Part shown: one piece after another, positions 35,715-44,816 of the stretch
Position numbering within the stretch: the stretch's first letter is position 1
Layout of the letters: each line of letters opens with the position of its first letter
NCBI RefSeq assembly: GCF_016587355.1
Contig: NZ_BNJF01000001.1
Location: 1,178,001-1,242,000, forward strand
Direction of reading: 5' to 3'
Length of the DNA: 64,000 nt
Source: Ktedonospora formicarum
GTDB lineage: Bacteria > Chloroflexota > Ktedonobacteria > Ktedonobacterales > Ktedonobacteraceae
Position numbers and translations under genes: made by a program
Notes under the pieces: generated by a model
The model's input: only the letters and a program-made list of their open reading frames with translations
What the model was told of the DNA's origin: nothing
The model's database searches: none

Positions 35715-36587
35715 ATGACAGAGGCACACTTTTATATAGGCTGCCCCATGTGGGGCTACAAGGCATGGGTAGGAGACTTCTTTCCAGACAAGACACCCGC
35801 CAGCCAATTCTTACACCTGTACAGCCGTAAATTGACTACCGTCGAGGGCAATACAACATTCTATGCGCTCCCCTCCACTGAGACCATTGCACGCTGGCGG
35901 CAAGAGACACCACCCTCTTTCCGCTTTTGTCCCAAGGTCACACGCGATATCAGTCATACCCTACCCCTGGATACGCAACAGAATGCTACGCATGAATTTA
36001 TTCAGCGCATGCAAGGACTTGGTGAGCGCCTGGGGCCAATCTTCTTACAGCTTCCCCCATCCTTTGCTCCTGGACACATAGAGCAACTTGAACACTTCCT
36101 CGCGTTCTGGCCACGCGACGTTCGTCTCGCCGTTGAGATTCGCCACCTGGATTTCTTTCGCGAACCACATGCGCACCAGATTGACACGCTGCTGAAACGC
36201 TACAATGTCGCGCGTGTCGTGATGGATACGCGCCCGATACGCACAGGATCAGCTAACGAGCAGCAGATGCTCCAGGCCCGCGAGCGTAAGCCCAATGTGC
36301 CTGTACATATTGCAGAAAGCGCGGACTTCGCCTTTATCCGCTACATAGGACACCCGCGAATGGAAGTGAATGCGCCATTTCTCGAGCAATGGGCACAACA
36401 AATGGGCACATGGCTTCGACAAGGACTGACAGTCTATGCCTTTTGCCATTGCCCATTTGAGGAACATTCACCAGCAATCTGTTGCGAGCTCTATCAGCGC
36501 ATCAGGGAGTGGGCTCAACTTCCGTCTCTGCCGTGGGAAAATGCACAGATGGAGGATGAGCAGCCGACGCAAGGTCGTCTCTTCTAA
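35715..36587 (+). CDS. DUF72 family protein (YecE-like)
   Basis: A 290-residue soluble protein with the DUF72 TIM-barrel pattern: YIGCPMWGYKAWVGDFFP at the N-terminus, a strand with VEGNTTFYALPS, FRFCPKVTRDISH, LGPIFLQLPPSF, LAVEIRHLDFF and, near the end, VYAFCHCPFEEHSP. The family is widespread and its biochemical role is unsettled. AGAGAGG lies before the ATG. Its last 86 bases overlap, on the opposite strand, the 3' end of the GT4 gene. Confidence 0.88.
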   Translation: MTEAHFYIGCPMWGYKAWVGDFFPDKTPASQFLHLYSRKLTTVEGNTTFYALPSTETIARWRQETPPSFRFCPKVTRDISHTLPLDTQQNATHEFIQRMQGLGERLGPIFLQLPPSFAPGHIEQLEHFLAFWPRDVRLAVEIRHLDFFREPHAHQIDTLLKRYNVARVVMDTRPIRTGSANEQQMLQARERKPNVPVHIAESADFAFIRYIGHPRMEVNAPFLEQWAQQMGTWLRQGLTVYAFCHCPFEEHSPAICCELYQRIREWAQLPSLPWENAQMEDEQPTQGRLF

Positions 36588-37743
36588 GCGGTAGAGTCGT
36601 GGTAAGAGGGAATGGAACCAGAGTGGATGGCGCATGAGCACGCGACCAACGCGTACGCACATGCGTCGCGATCACACGGCGATAGACATGCGTATACTTC
36701 TCAGCCATAGCCTGAACCGAGAAATGTCCCTCAACATGAGCACGCACTGTCGCCCGCTCAAATTCTTCGATTCGCTCTATACACGCGACCATTTCATCCA
36801 CATCCTTCACCAGGAAGCCACTGCGACCATGACGAACAACCTCCGGGGCGGCTCCACGCGAGAAGGTAATGACGGGACATCCCAGTGCCATAGCCTCGAT
36901 CATGACCATGCCAAAGGGTTCTTCCCAGGTGATAGGATTCAGAAAAGCCCGGGCGCGGCTGAGAAGATCAACCTTTTGTTCATGATTGACAGGCCCAATA
37001 TAGCGAATCTGCTCACCATCAATCTCGGGCTCAATTTGCTCTTGAAAGTAACGCACTGCGTTGGGTACATTGTGATCTACAATACCTGCCAGCACCAATG
37101 GAACACCCGCTCGCCGGGCAGCTTTAATAGCCAGGTGAGGACCCTTTTCGGGAACGAAGCGCCCTAGCCATGCCACATATGAATCCGGTCGTTTCACCGT
37201 AGGCGTAAACAGATGCATCGGCAGACCATGATGCACCACATCAAGAAAATCAAGGTCTGGTAATGCCTCTTTACGAGCCTGATGACTGATGGAAACCATA
37301 GGCATTGTCTTTAGCCAGTGAGCATAATATTTATCGCCATCCCCCATCCATGAGCCAGCCCGGTCAAAAGGGAAGCAGCTATGGAGTGTCATGACATGGG
37401 GAAGATGCAGATGTTGTGTTAATGGCAAAAGGTACATATCCGAAGCAGAGGAGAGATGCAGATGCGCAATATCAAAGGATTGCCCACTAATATACTCAAC
37501 GGATCGATACAAATGATAAAAAGCCTGCAAGTGAGCATACCAGGGAACGCCTTCTTCGATTAAGGCTTGAGGCAGAAATGAGACCAGGCGAGCAGAGGTG
37601 CTAGCATCGCCAGGAGCGAGCAATGTTACTGTATGCCCCTGGGCAATCTGCTCCTCGATCAAGTTATAAAGAACGATCTCTGTTCCACCATAGTTTTTAG
37701 GGGGAATAGAAATCCAGGGCGGTGCTATATGTACAATGTCCAT
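36502..37743 (-). CDS. GT4 family glycosyltransferase
   Basis: A 413-residue retaining glycosyltransferase of GT-B fold. The N-terminal part has MDIVHIAPPWISIPPKNYGGTE and HTVTLLAPGD. The C-terminal donor-binding part has AWLGRFVPEKGPHLAI, PVNHEQKVDLLSRARAFLNPI and the EPFGMVMIEAMALGCPV motif (E-x7-E). Donor and acceptor are unknown; the family makes surface polysaccharides, glycolipids and sucrose-like sugars. GGAGGAAG precedes the ATG. Residues after about 365 are a non-conserved Arg/Pro/Thr tail, and the region overlapping DUF72 lies in that tail. Confidence 0.9.
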   Translation of the reverse strand: MDIVHIAPPWISIPPKNYGGTEIVLYNLIEEQIAQGHTVTLLAPGDASTSARLVSFLPQALIEEGVPWYAHLQAFYHLYRSVEYISGQSFDIAHLHLSSASDMYLLPLTQHLHLPHVMTLHSCFPFDRAGSWMGDGDKYYAHWLKTMPMVSISHQARKEALPDLDFLDVVHHGLPMHLFTPTVKRPDSYVAWLGRFVPEKGPHLAIKAARRAGVPLVLAGIVDHNVPNAVRYFQEQIEPEIDGEQIRYIGPVNHEQKVDLLSRARAFLNPITWEEPFGMVMIEAMALGCPVITFSRGAAPEVVRHGRSGFLVKDVDEMVACIERIEEFERATVRAHVEGHFSVQAMAEKYTHVYRRVIATHVRTRWSRAHAPSTLVPFPLTTTLPLRRDDLASAAHPPSVHFPTAETEVEPTP

Positions 37744-38059
37744 ATGAATACTTCCTCCAGGCAGTTTAACGCGCTACAAAGTGAACAGAAACCACCTCAG
37801 AAACATCCATGAACAGGGTTGACCAGGTATCCAGTTCTATCAGTCATGCACTGGATACGAGTAAGATGTTTGGGAAAACACAGCAATTTAAAGAGGGAAC
37901 CCTCTTCAGCCATTTCTAACACGGAACAGGTAACAACGTAGTGACAGATTACTGTCACTACGGCATGGATATAGGGATTCATCCTAATAGACATGCTACC
38001 CAATCTGTGCTATAGATTACACAGACCTGATTTTTCCGCTTATTTATCCAAGCAGACTA
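37744..38059. other. Intergenic region left of the IS element
   Basis: No gene is seen. A perfect 11-bp inverted repeat with a 4-base loop, cgtagtgacag / ctgtcactacg, is at 37937-37962 and could be an operator. Before the IS arrived this would have been the divergent promoter region of the GT4 gene and the FixH-like operon. Confidence 0.45.
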
Positions 38060-39265
38060 AATGGTGCATCCACCAAGTAATGGTAAAATAGGAACATCTC
38101 AAAAGTGAGGTGTTCCATGCCAAAGATTTTACAAGTACGAGCGATGACTGACGAAGAAAGCAAGATGATAGAGCATTTGAGCCGTTCTAGAACAGCGCCA
38201 GCAAGGCAGGTAGAAAGAGCCAAGATAGTGCAATGGGCGAGCGAACAACAGCGTGTTCCCCAGATCGCAACCCGGTTAGGAGTCGCGGAGAATACCGTGC
38301 GCAACTGGCTCCATCGCTTTAACGAGGCAGGATTACCTGGACTCTTTGATGAGGACCGAACCGGGCGACCGCCAACATATAGTCCCCAGGAGGTCTCAGT
38401 CGTGGTGGCGACCGCTCTTACCAAGCCCGATGACCTCGGTTTGCCCTTTGGGCACTGGACCCTAGATCGGCTTGAGGTGTACCTCAATGAGGAAAAAGGG
38501 ATCGCCATCAAGCGCAGCCGGATCAACGAAATCTTGCAGGCGGAAGGGCTGCGATGGCGCAAAGATGAGCATTGGTTTGGCGAACGGGTTGATCCCGACT
38601 TCGCCAAAAAAAGGGGGTCATCACCGCCCTCTACACGGTTCCACCAAAGAGGAGCACCGTCGTGAATCTCGATGAAATGGGCCCTGAGTCGGCGAAAAGT
38701 TTTCTGGGGAAGAAACTGGTTCATGCTCAGCCCGCTCCAGAGAAGGGCAAGCCCGCCGAGCGGGCCAGCCAGGAGATCGACTATGGACGCCGGGCCAAGG
38801 GGTATATCTTTGGTGCCTTTCAACCTGCCACTGGCGAGGCGTTGACGAGGCCCTACGACCGGCGAACGACGGAAAACTGGATCGATTTTCTCAACCTGGT
38901 TGAGCAGTGGGTTCCCCAAAGCATCGAACGCATCTACGCGATCTTGGATAATCTGGCAATGCATCGGGCAACCGATGTCCTGCTGTTTGCTTTGCAGTAT
39001 CCGCGTTGGGAATTCGTCTTCCAGCCGACCTATGCAGCTTACTTGAACCTGATTGAGCCCTGGTGGAAAACGCTGCGTTCCCTGGCGCTCAAAGGGCGGC
39101 GCTTCGAGACCTGGGAACAGGTCTGTGATGCTATTGATCGAGCGACAGTTTACTGGAACGCTCATCGTCATCCTTTCGTTTGGGGCGAAAGCGGCGTCAT
39201 CGCCCTCGTCGTTCATCTGGGATTGCCATCCCGGCCAATATCCGTTAATTTGGTGGATGCACCAC
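38060..39265 (+). mobile_element. IS630-family insertion sequence
   Basis: The ends carry a 15-bp perfect inverted repeat, tggtgcatccaccaa, at about 38061 and its complement ending about 39264. TA dinucleotides at 38058-38059 and 39266-39267 fit the TA target duplication of IS630/Tc1-mariner elements. The element is about 1.2 kb and holds one transposase gene, now in two frames. It sits about 30 bases upstream of the FixH-like gene. Confidence 0.88.
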
Positions 39266-39285
39266 TAAAGTTCCCAACGTATTAG
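38105..39285 (+). pseudogene. IS630 family transposase, frameshifted
   Basis: The N-terminal part (38105-38665) has a helix-turn-helix (QIATRLGVAENTVRNWLHRFNEAGLPGL) and KRSRINEILQAEGLRW. The C-terminal part (to 39285) has the DDE nuclease motifs NLDEMGPES, AILDNLAMHRA and the Glu in TYAAYLNLIEPWW. The frames differ by -1 and join at A7G5 (38606-38617). A G6 run would restore AKKRGVITALYTVPPK, which fits the family. The alternative is programmed slippage on A7, common in IS elements. The stop codon lies 20 bases beyond the right inverted repeat, in host DNA. Confidence 0.82.
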
Positions 39286-39298
39286 AGGATACAAGCAG

Positions 39299-39817
39299 AT
39301 GCGTGTACGACCCTTCTTCTGGCTTCTCTTATTATGCGTAAGCGTTGCCATTCTGAGCATTGCCGCTTTTCGGCCCACATATATACCTGCGGTCCTTCGC
39401 GTCCAGGTCAATGAAGAGAGCCTTTTTCTGAACCACACTGCACTCATACAGGTTCATCTCAGCGACACTCAAGGACAACCCATCGATAAAGCTCAGATCA
39501 CGCCCAGCGCTCGCATGCTCGCTATGGAAATGGGGCCCACAGACACCAGCGTTATATCACAGGGCAAAGGGCAATACGCCATTCATCTTCATCTGAACAT
39601 GGCAGGAGCCTGGGAAATCACCATACAGACACAGGCAGATGGTTTTTCCGCACTCTCCTATGTGCTTCAAGTTCAGGTAAGTTCACAAGACAAGGCAACA
39701 GTGCACACAGAAGCGAGTTCCTGGTCACGCATATCATGTGATGCTACACTACAACAGGCATATAGCCCAACCACTCTCAACGAGATAGGAGCAAGAACGA
39801 GCAGCCATCGTGCATAA
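39299..39817 (+). CDS. FixH/YtkA-like membrane-anchored protein
   Basis: A 172-residue protein with an N-terminal signal/anchor helix (about 5-24, FFWLLLLCVSVAILSIAAF) and an outer beta-rich domain with VQVHLSDTQGQPIDKAQIT, GQYAIHLHLNMAGAWEITIQTQ and VLQVQVSS. This matches the Ig-like YtkA/FixH pattern, whose members sit beside copper or oxidase systems. It overlaps the next histidine kinase by 8 bases, so it is translationally coupled and may be the sensory partner. The IS630 element stands immediately upstream and probably displaced its promoter. Confidence 0.75.
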   Translation: MRVRPFFWLLLLCVSVAILSIAAFRPTYIPAVLRVQVNEESLFLNHTALIQVHLSDTQGQPIDKAQITPSARMLAMEMGPTDTSVISQGKGQYAIHLHLNMAGAWEITIQTQADGFSALSYVLQVQVSSQDKATVHTEASSWSRISCDATLQQAYSPTTLNEIGARTSSHRA

Positions 39818-40880
39818 AGCCATCCATTTCCTCTTACAACAGATACGACGCTGGCGACTATCGCTCTTTGAGAAGGTTATTCTTGCGAATACAGTCATGC
39901 TCCTCGGCGAGGCTCAAGTTGGCTTCTGGGTTACAACGCATCATCTAGAACCTCATCATTACCTGCTCGACACAGGCTTTATCGTGACCGCGACCCTCTT
40001 AACCGTTTTCATCAACTTCTTCCTCTTGCGCTTAAGTTTTCGCCCACTTTTCAGCCTGCTTACAACGATTCGCAGAGTAAGTAAAGGAGAGACACAAGCA
40101 CGCGCGAATTTATCCAGGGAACCTGATACAGAGATCGGCGAACTAGCCAACTCCTTCAATACGATGCTTGACCGCCTGGAGCAGACTCGCCATGAGCAGA
40201 CTCGCCTCATATTACAGACCCAGGAGAATGAGCGCAGGCGCATCGCCCTTGAGCTTCACGACGAAGCCGGGCAAAACCTGACTGCCCTGCTGGTCCATAC
40301 TGAGTTACTACACCAACAAGTGCGGCTACTTACCGCACATGATATTCGTCAAGAGACACAACAGCAATTCGAAACCGGGCTACAACAATTGAGCCAACTC
40401 ACTCAGCAGACCCTTGAAGGAGTCAGAGTGCTCGCGCAACAACTCCGCCCCAGTGTCCTCGATGACCTGGGCTTACAGGCGGCGTTCCGTTGGCTCATCG
40501 AAGACAGCATGCAGCGCCTGCATCTTAAAGTCGAGCTCGTCATGACGGGTTTCTCTGGGGAGGCTCACCCGCTCTCACCCCTCTATGAGACAACCCTCTT
40601 CCGTATCGCCCAAGAAAGTCTGACGAACATCGTACGACATGCACAGACCAATCAGGCATGGATCGAATTACACCAGACAGAGCAGCGCCTGATCTTACGC
40701 ATACGGGATAATGGGTGCGGAATTATATCCAGGCAGCAGAGTGCAGGGTCCGGCATTATCGGCATGCGTGAGCGAGCTTCACTCCTCCATGGGACGCTTA
40801 CCATCAAGGCACATGAGGAGCAGGGAACAATCGTCGAAGCCATTCTACCTCGGGAAGAAAAGAGGTCACATGATAAGTAG
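39810..40880 (+). CDS. NarL-type sensor histidine kinase with HAMP domain
   Basis: A 356-residue membrane kinase starting with GTG. Two membrane helices (about 21-42 and 50-75) bracket a short outer loop, then comes a HAMP domain (about 76-128, RLSFRPLFSLLTTIRRVSKGET, EIGELANSFNTMLDRLE). The HisKA_3 box is RRRIALELHDEAGQNLTALL with His at about 150. The ATPase has FRIAQESLTNIVRHAQ and DNGCGI. The short sensory loop suggests that the FixH-like protein, encoded just upstream, supplies the signal. The response regulator follows by 13 bases. Confidence 0.9.
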   Translation: MHKAIHFLLQQIRRWRLSLFEKVILANTVMLLGEAQVGFWVTTHHLEPHHYLLDTGFIVTATLLTVFINFFLLRLSFRPLFSLLTTIRRVSKGETQARANLSREPDTEIGELANSFNTMLDRLEQTRHEQTRLILQTQENERRRIALELHDEAGQNLTALLVHTELLHQQVRLLTAHDIRQETQQQFETGLQQLSQLTQQTLEGVRVLAQQLRPSVLDDLGLQAAFRWLIEDSMQRLHLKVELVMTGFSGEAHPLSPLYETTLFRIAQESLTNIVRHAQTNQAWIELHQTEQRLILRIRDNGCGIISRQQSAGSGIIGMRERASLLHGTLTIKAHEEQGTIVEAILPREEKRSHDK

Positions 40881-40893
40881 AGGTGGAGAAGAG

Positions 40894-41598
40894 ATGGGCC
40901 AGAAGAAACCATCACATGATATTCGCATTGTACTAGCTGACGACCATGATATCCTACGCCAGGGACTCAAGCTGTTACTTCAAACCCAGGAAGATATGTC
41001 TGTTGTCGGTGAGGCACGTAATGGTCTGGAAGCGGTACAATTGGCTGGTGAGCTACATCCTGACATTGTAGTAATGGATATCAGCATGCCGTTACTTGAC
41101 GGAATGGAAGCATGTGAACGCATTCGCGCCCAAGAGCCCCAGACCCAACTCCTTATGCTTACCATGCATGAAAGCGAGGAGTACTTTCTACAATCTTTGC
41201 GCAAGGGTGCCGCAGGCTATATCGTTAAGAAGGCTGCTCCAACCGAACTATGCAACGCGGTTCGAACAATCGCGCATGGAGGAGCCTTTCTCTATCCAGG
41301 CCTTGCCAAAGCCCTGATTCGCGCCTACCTGGCTCCCCAGCCTACAGACGATGCAACACATAAGATCCAGCAACAAGAGCTGGACCATCATCTAAGCGCA
41401 CTCACAGCACGCGAAATGGAGGTGCTAAAGTTGGTCGCGGCAGGCTTTACGAACCAGGAGATCGCAGACAAGCTTATCATCAGCATCAAAACAGTACAGG
41501 CACATCGCGCAAACATGATGGAGAAGTTGGGCCTCCGCGACATCACGCAACTAGTACGCTTCGCTTTGCATCATGGCTTGATTTCTCCCGATATCTAA
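40894..41598 (+). CDS. NarL/FixJ-family response regulator
   Basis: Start at 40894 (MGQKKPSHD), with GGTGGAGAAG upstream; the frame extends further back but lies inside the kinase gene. The product is 234 residues. The receiver has DDHDILRQG, the Asp at about 62 (VVMDISMPLLDG) and the lysine in YIVKKAAP. The LuxR-type helix-turn-helix is LTAREMEVLKLVAAGFTNQEIADKLIISIKTVQAHRAN. It is paired with the upstream kinase, and a terminator follows directly. Confidence 0.93.
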   Translation: MGQKKPSHDIRIVLADDHDILRQGLKLLLQTQEDMSVVGEARNGLEAVQLAGELHPDIVVMDISMPLLDGMEACERIRAQEPQTQLLMLTMHESEEYFLQSLRKGAAGYIVKKAAPTELCNAVRTIAHGGAFLYPGLAKALIRAYLAPQPTDDATHKIQQQELDHHLSALTAREMEVLKLVAAGFTNQEIADKLIISIKTVQAHRANMMEKLGLRDITQLVRFALHHGLISPDI

Positions 41599-42058
41599 AC
41601 AGCCGCTACAAACACAAGCAGGGGCGTCTATAGAAGACGCCCCTGCTCATTTCCCCCCAAAGGGACCCAAACTGCTGAGTCGTGATTGAGCCATCTCCCC
41701 CAAGACAACTCATCAATGCCGATTATAGGCAACGTTAGATAGAATGAACTATTTGACGTTTCTTTCCCAGCTTGCCACTCAAAGGCAAATACGGCACCTG
41801 ACTCAAACAACAACACGTTCCTACAAACCTTGCATGCATTGAAAGGACACACAGTCTGTAGTCAACTTTTGTTCCCCACGACATATAGTAATAGAGAGCA
41901 AAGAAGAACTGGTTACTAATACGTTAAGATCCGATTAAGATTTATTGAAATATAGTGCTCCAGGTTGAGAAAACGACATACATAAAACATCTAAAGCTTT
42001 AATTTTGGTTTCACAGTGATAATACCTCCTCATAGACATTCCTGAGCCTCTCCAACAA
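41599..42058. other. Intergenic region after the NarL-type regulator
   Basis: It begins with the terminator at 41617-41647. The remaining 400 bases are A/T-rich towards 41880-42050 and show no convincing gene; a 74-codon minus-strand frame has no family features. Confidence 0.4.
41617..41647 (+). terminator. Hairpin terminator
   Basis: A perfect 13-bp stem (agcaggggcgtct / agacgcccctgct) with a 5-base loop, 19 bases after the regulator stop. Confidence 0.8.
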
Positions 42059-43093
42059 TCAAATCAGGAGTGATCCAAGTGTAATCGCCAGTACACCACC
42101 TATTGTCAGGTAATCAGTTAAGGCAAAGCTTGTTTCATGGAGCATGGTTTGCTTCCCATTCACGACATATCCTCGTGCCTCTAGAGCGGTTGAGAGATCT
42201 ATCGCACGTTGAAAGATATTGCGCAAAAGAGGAATAACAAGCATAATAACACCTTGAAAACGCTCTGTGAGCGTGCCGTCACTCAGGGAGGCTCCACGCG
42301 CCATTTGAGCCTTTCCTAGTTGCTCAATTTCATCTATCAATGTAGGGATAAAGCGGAGCGCAATGAGAAACATTAACGCGAAATCATCGACAGGGAAGCG
42401 CAGTAAACGCAAGGGAGCCATCAGGCGAGTCACGCTCTCTACCAGAGTCATTGGTGAGGTCGCGAGCATAACTAGTAACGAAAAGGAATAGAGCAGCAGG
42501 AGCCCTTCCACAGATACCAGCGTCCAGACCCCAAGGCGGGTTATAAAGATTGGACCCAGGGAGAGGGCTTGCTCCACGGTACCACTCATCAACCACACAC
42601 TTGCCAGAGAACCCAGCATGAGCAGCCAGAACAATAATCGCAAACGCCGCGTCCAACGTTTTTGCCAGAACATCTTCAAAAATGTTAACGGTAACAACGA
42701 GGAGAGCAAGAAAAGAAGGCAGAGACCCGCTATCACGCCCAGGCCAGGATAAAGAATGCTATAGGGAATTGAGAGAGGTCCAAGGCTGGTAAGCGCGCTA
42801 TCCCCCTTATCCACAGTAGTCGAGAAGGGAAATGTAACCGCCCCAATGAAGGTAAAGAGTAAGAGCCAGCGCATACGCAACCAGAGCACACGCGGCGAGA
42901 CCGACGAGGCATAGAGCACTACTGCCAGCAATATGATGCCTACTATTGAGGGCGCGAAGTGCCAGGTATTTCTGCCGGCAATATAGAGCCATACAGCGCA
43001 CCACAATAATAGAAGAAGCTTGGTACGCCCGCATAAGCGATGAAGAAAGCTATTGCCAGGATAGTAAACGCCGAGCGCAATATTTTGAAGCAT
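42059..43093 (-). CDS. ecfT: ECF transporter transmembrane component (EcfT)
   Basis: A 344-residue membrane protein with at least six helices and the cytoplasmic coupling motifs of EcfT/CbiQ: KAQMARGASLSDG (Ala-Arg-Gly) and TALEARGY. It holds the two ATPases and the substrate-binding S component together. The ATG at 43093 has a weak ribosome site and lies 19 bases after the second ATPase gene. It is the last gene of the operon. At about 340 residues it is somewhat longer than the usual 260. Confidence 0.9.
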   Translation of the reverse strand: MLQNIALGVYYPGNSFLHRLCGRTKLLLLLWCAVWLYIAGRNTWHFAPSIVGIILLAVVLYASSVSPRVLWLRMRWLLLFTFIGAVTFPFSTTVDKGDSALTSLGPLSIPYSILYPGLGVIAGLCLLFLLSSLLPLTFLKMFWQKRWTRRLRLLFWLLMLGSLASVWLMSGTVEQALSLGPIFITRLGVWTLVSVEGLLLLYSFSLLVMLATSPMTLVESVTRLMAPLRLLRFPVDDFALMFLIALRFIPTLIDEIEQLGKAQMARGASLSDGTLTERFQGVIMLVIPLLRNIFQRAIDLSTALEARGYVVNGKQTMLHETSFALTDYLTIGGVLAITLGSLLI

Positions 43094-43112
43094 ATAATTC
43101 TATTTTTCTTAA

Positions 43113-43994
43113 TCAAAGTTTACAACGATGAACGAAAAGCTTACTCTGAGCCTGGACCCAGGCCAGAGCCTCTTCAAGCGTATACGTTTCAGCGGGGATG
43201 GGAAGGCCATTTTGGCGCAGAAGCGCGAAAAGTTCGTGCAAAGGTGGAGGGGCAAGCCCCCAATCCAGAAGTTGCTCGACGCGGGCGAAGAGCTTCTGGG
43301 GTTTATCCCACGCCACCAGCTGTCCAGACGAAAGAATCAGGAGTGTATCAGCCAGGGCCGCAACCTCGGTCATGTCATGTGAAACCAGAATCACGGTCAT
43401 CCCTTGCTCACGGCAGAAAACACGAAGGTATCGATAGAACTCAGTTCGCGCCTCCGCGTCCAGGCCCACAGTAGGCTCATCCAGAATCAACACCGATGGC
43501 CTCATAGCAAGAACGCCAGCCAGCGCCACGCGCCTTCGCTGTCCACCACTCAATTCCAATGGCGAGCGCCTGGCATACGCTTCAGGCGCAAGCCCAACAC
43601 TTTCCAGAGCCGCGTGTACTCTTCCCTCAACTTCTCGAGGAGAAAGCCCCATACGGCGTGGGCCGAACGCAACATCATTAAAGATCGTCGTCTCAAAGAG
43701 TTGCATCTCAGGAAACTGGAAAAGCAGCCCCACACGCTGACGCAGGCTACGTAAATCCATCCCCTTTTCTTCTACCTTGACACCATCTACGATAACTTCG
43801 CCCTCAGTTGGAAAGAGTAAGCCGTTAAAATGCTGGATAAGCGTACTTTTGCCCGAACCAGTCACCCCAATAATGGCGGTACAACTACCACGCTCAATCT
43901 CCAGGCTCACATCAGTGAGAGCCACCTTCTGAGGCCCGCCAGCCTGGGTATAGACATGTGTGAGATGGCGAACAAGAATAATGGGCTCAGACAC
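43113..43994 (-). CDS. ecfA2: ECF transporter ATPase A2
   Basis: A 293-residue ABC ATPase with Walker A GVTGSGKST, the Q-loop FQFPEMQLFETTI (typical of EcfA), signature LSGGQRRRVALAGVLAM, Walker B SVLILDEPTVGLD and H-loop VSHDM. It starts with GTG, with GGAGG upstream, and overlaps the A1 gene by 8 bases. The C-terminal 60 residues form the A2-type extension. It pairs with A1 to power vitamin or metal uptake. Confidence 0.93.
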   Translation of the reverse strand: MSEPIILVRHLTHVYTQAGGPQKVALTDVSLEIERGSCTAIIGVTGSGKSTLIQHFNGLLFPTEGEVIVDGVKVEEKGMDLRSLRQRVGLLFQFPEMQLFETTIFNDVAFGPRRMGLSPREVEGRVHAALESVGLAPEAYARRSPLELSGGQRRRVALAGVLAMRPSVLILDEPTVGLDAEARTEFYRYLRVFCREQGMTVILVSHDMTEVAALADTLLILSSGQLVAWDKPQKLFARVEQLLDWGLAPPPLHELFALLRQNGLPIPAETYTLEEALAWVQAQSKLFVHRCKL

Positions 43995-44814
43995 CAGCCA
44001 CCTCCCGCGCGATAGCCTCTAACGTCAGAGCTTCAGGAGAGATTGGATAGCCAAGTCCACGCAATCGATGCGCAAACTCCAATGGCTCAGGAATAGCAAG
44101 CTTGAGGGCACGCAACATATCTAGATCACGAAAGATCATAGCAGGTGTCCCCTCTTGAATAATACGCCCACGCTCCATAACGACGACGCGATCAGCCAAT
44201 ATGGCCTCCTCTAACAGGTGAGTCACCTGGATAACAGCGATTTGATAGGTTTGACGAAGCTGGTGTAGCAGATTTGTAATCTCTCGGCGAGAAAGAGGGT
44301 CAAGCATAGATGTGGCTTCATCAGCGATAATACATTGTGGTCGCAATGCCAGGACACCCGCGATGGCCAGCCGTTGCCGCTGTCCGCCAGAAAGCTTCTG
44401 GGGTGGCCTGTTTGCTAGATGAGAGATACCAACCGCATTGAGCGCCCATGCGACCCGCTCTTGAATCTCAGGCAGGCGCATACCGCGCACAGCCAGCGAC
44501 CAGGACACATCATCCTCAACAATAGTCGCAATGATCTGATTATCTGGATTTTGAAAGATCATCCCCACACAATCACGAACGCGCTGTCGCTTCACTTCAT
44601 CGCGTGTATCTATACCATCGACCAGCACCCGACCTGCGTCTGGTACTAGAAGCGCGTTACAGTGACGAGCCAACGTTGACTTGCCGCTCCCATTATGGCC
44701 CAGTAATACCAGGTACTCTCCCCGAGCGATGCACAACGAGATATCCTCAAGCGTGAGGGCCTCTCCCTGCCGATATGAATAGCAAGCATGCTGAATATCA
44801 ATCAAAGTGGTCAT
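43987..44814 (-). CDS. ecfA1: ECF transporter ATPase A1
   Basis: Start at 44814 (MTTLIDIQHACY), 2 bases after the stop of the S-like gene, with GGAAAGGAA upstream; the frame reaches 44862 but overlaps that gene. The product is 275 residues. Motifs: Walker A GHNGSGKST, Q-loop IFQNPDNQIIATIVEDDV (the EcfA Q-helix), signature KLSGGQRQRLAIAGVLAL and Walker B CIIADEATSMLD. Substitution of Ala for Pro after the Walker B Glu is seen (DEATSMLD), as in many A1 subunits. Confidence 0.93.
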   Translation of the reverse strand: MTTLIDIQHACYSYRQGEALTLEDISLCIARGEYLVLLGHNGSGKSTLARHCNALLVPDAGRVLVDGIDTRDEVKRQRVRDCVGMIFQNPDNQIIATIVEDDVSWSLAVRGMRLPEIQERVAWALNAVGISHLANRPPQKLSGGQRQRLAIAGVLALRPQCIIADEATSMLDPLSRREITNLLHQLRQTYQIAVIQVTHLLEEAILADRVVVMERGRIIQEGTPAMIFRDLDMLRALKLAIPEPLEFAHRLRGLGYPISPEALTLEAIAREVAGV

Positions 44815-44816
44815 AC

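Noticed and set aside
38044..39216. 390-codon minus-strand frame opposite the transposase
   Set aside because: It mirrors the IS630 transposase and has no family features.
41628..41852. 74-codon minus-strand frame after the NarL regulator
   Set aside because: It overlaps the terminator and has no supporting features.
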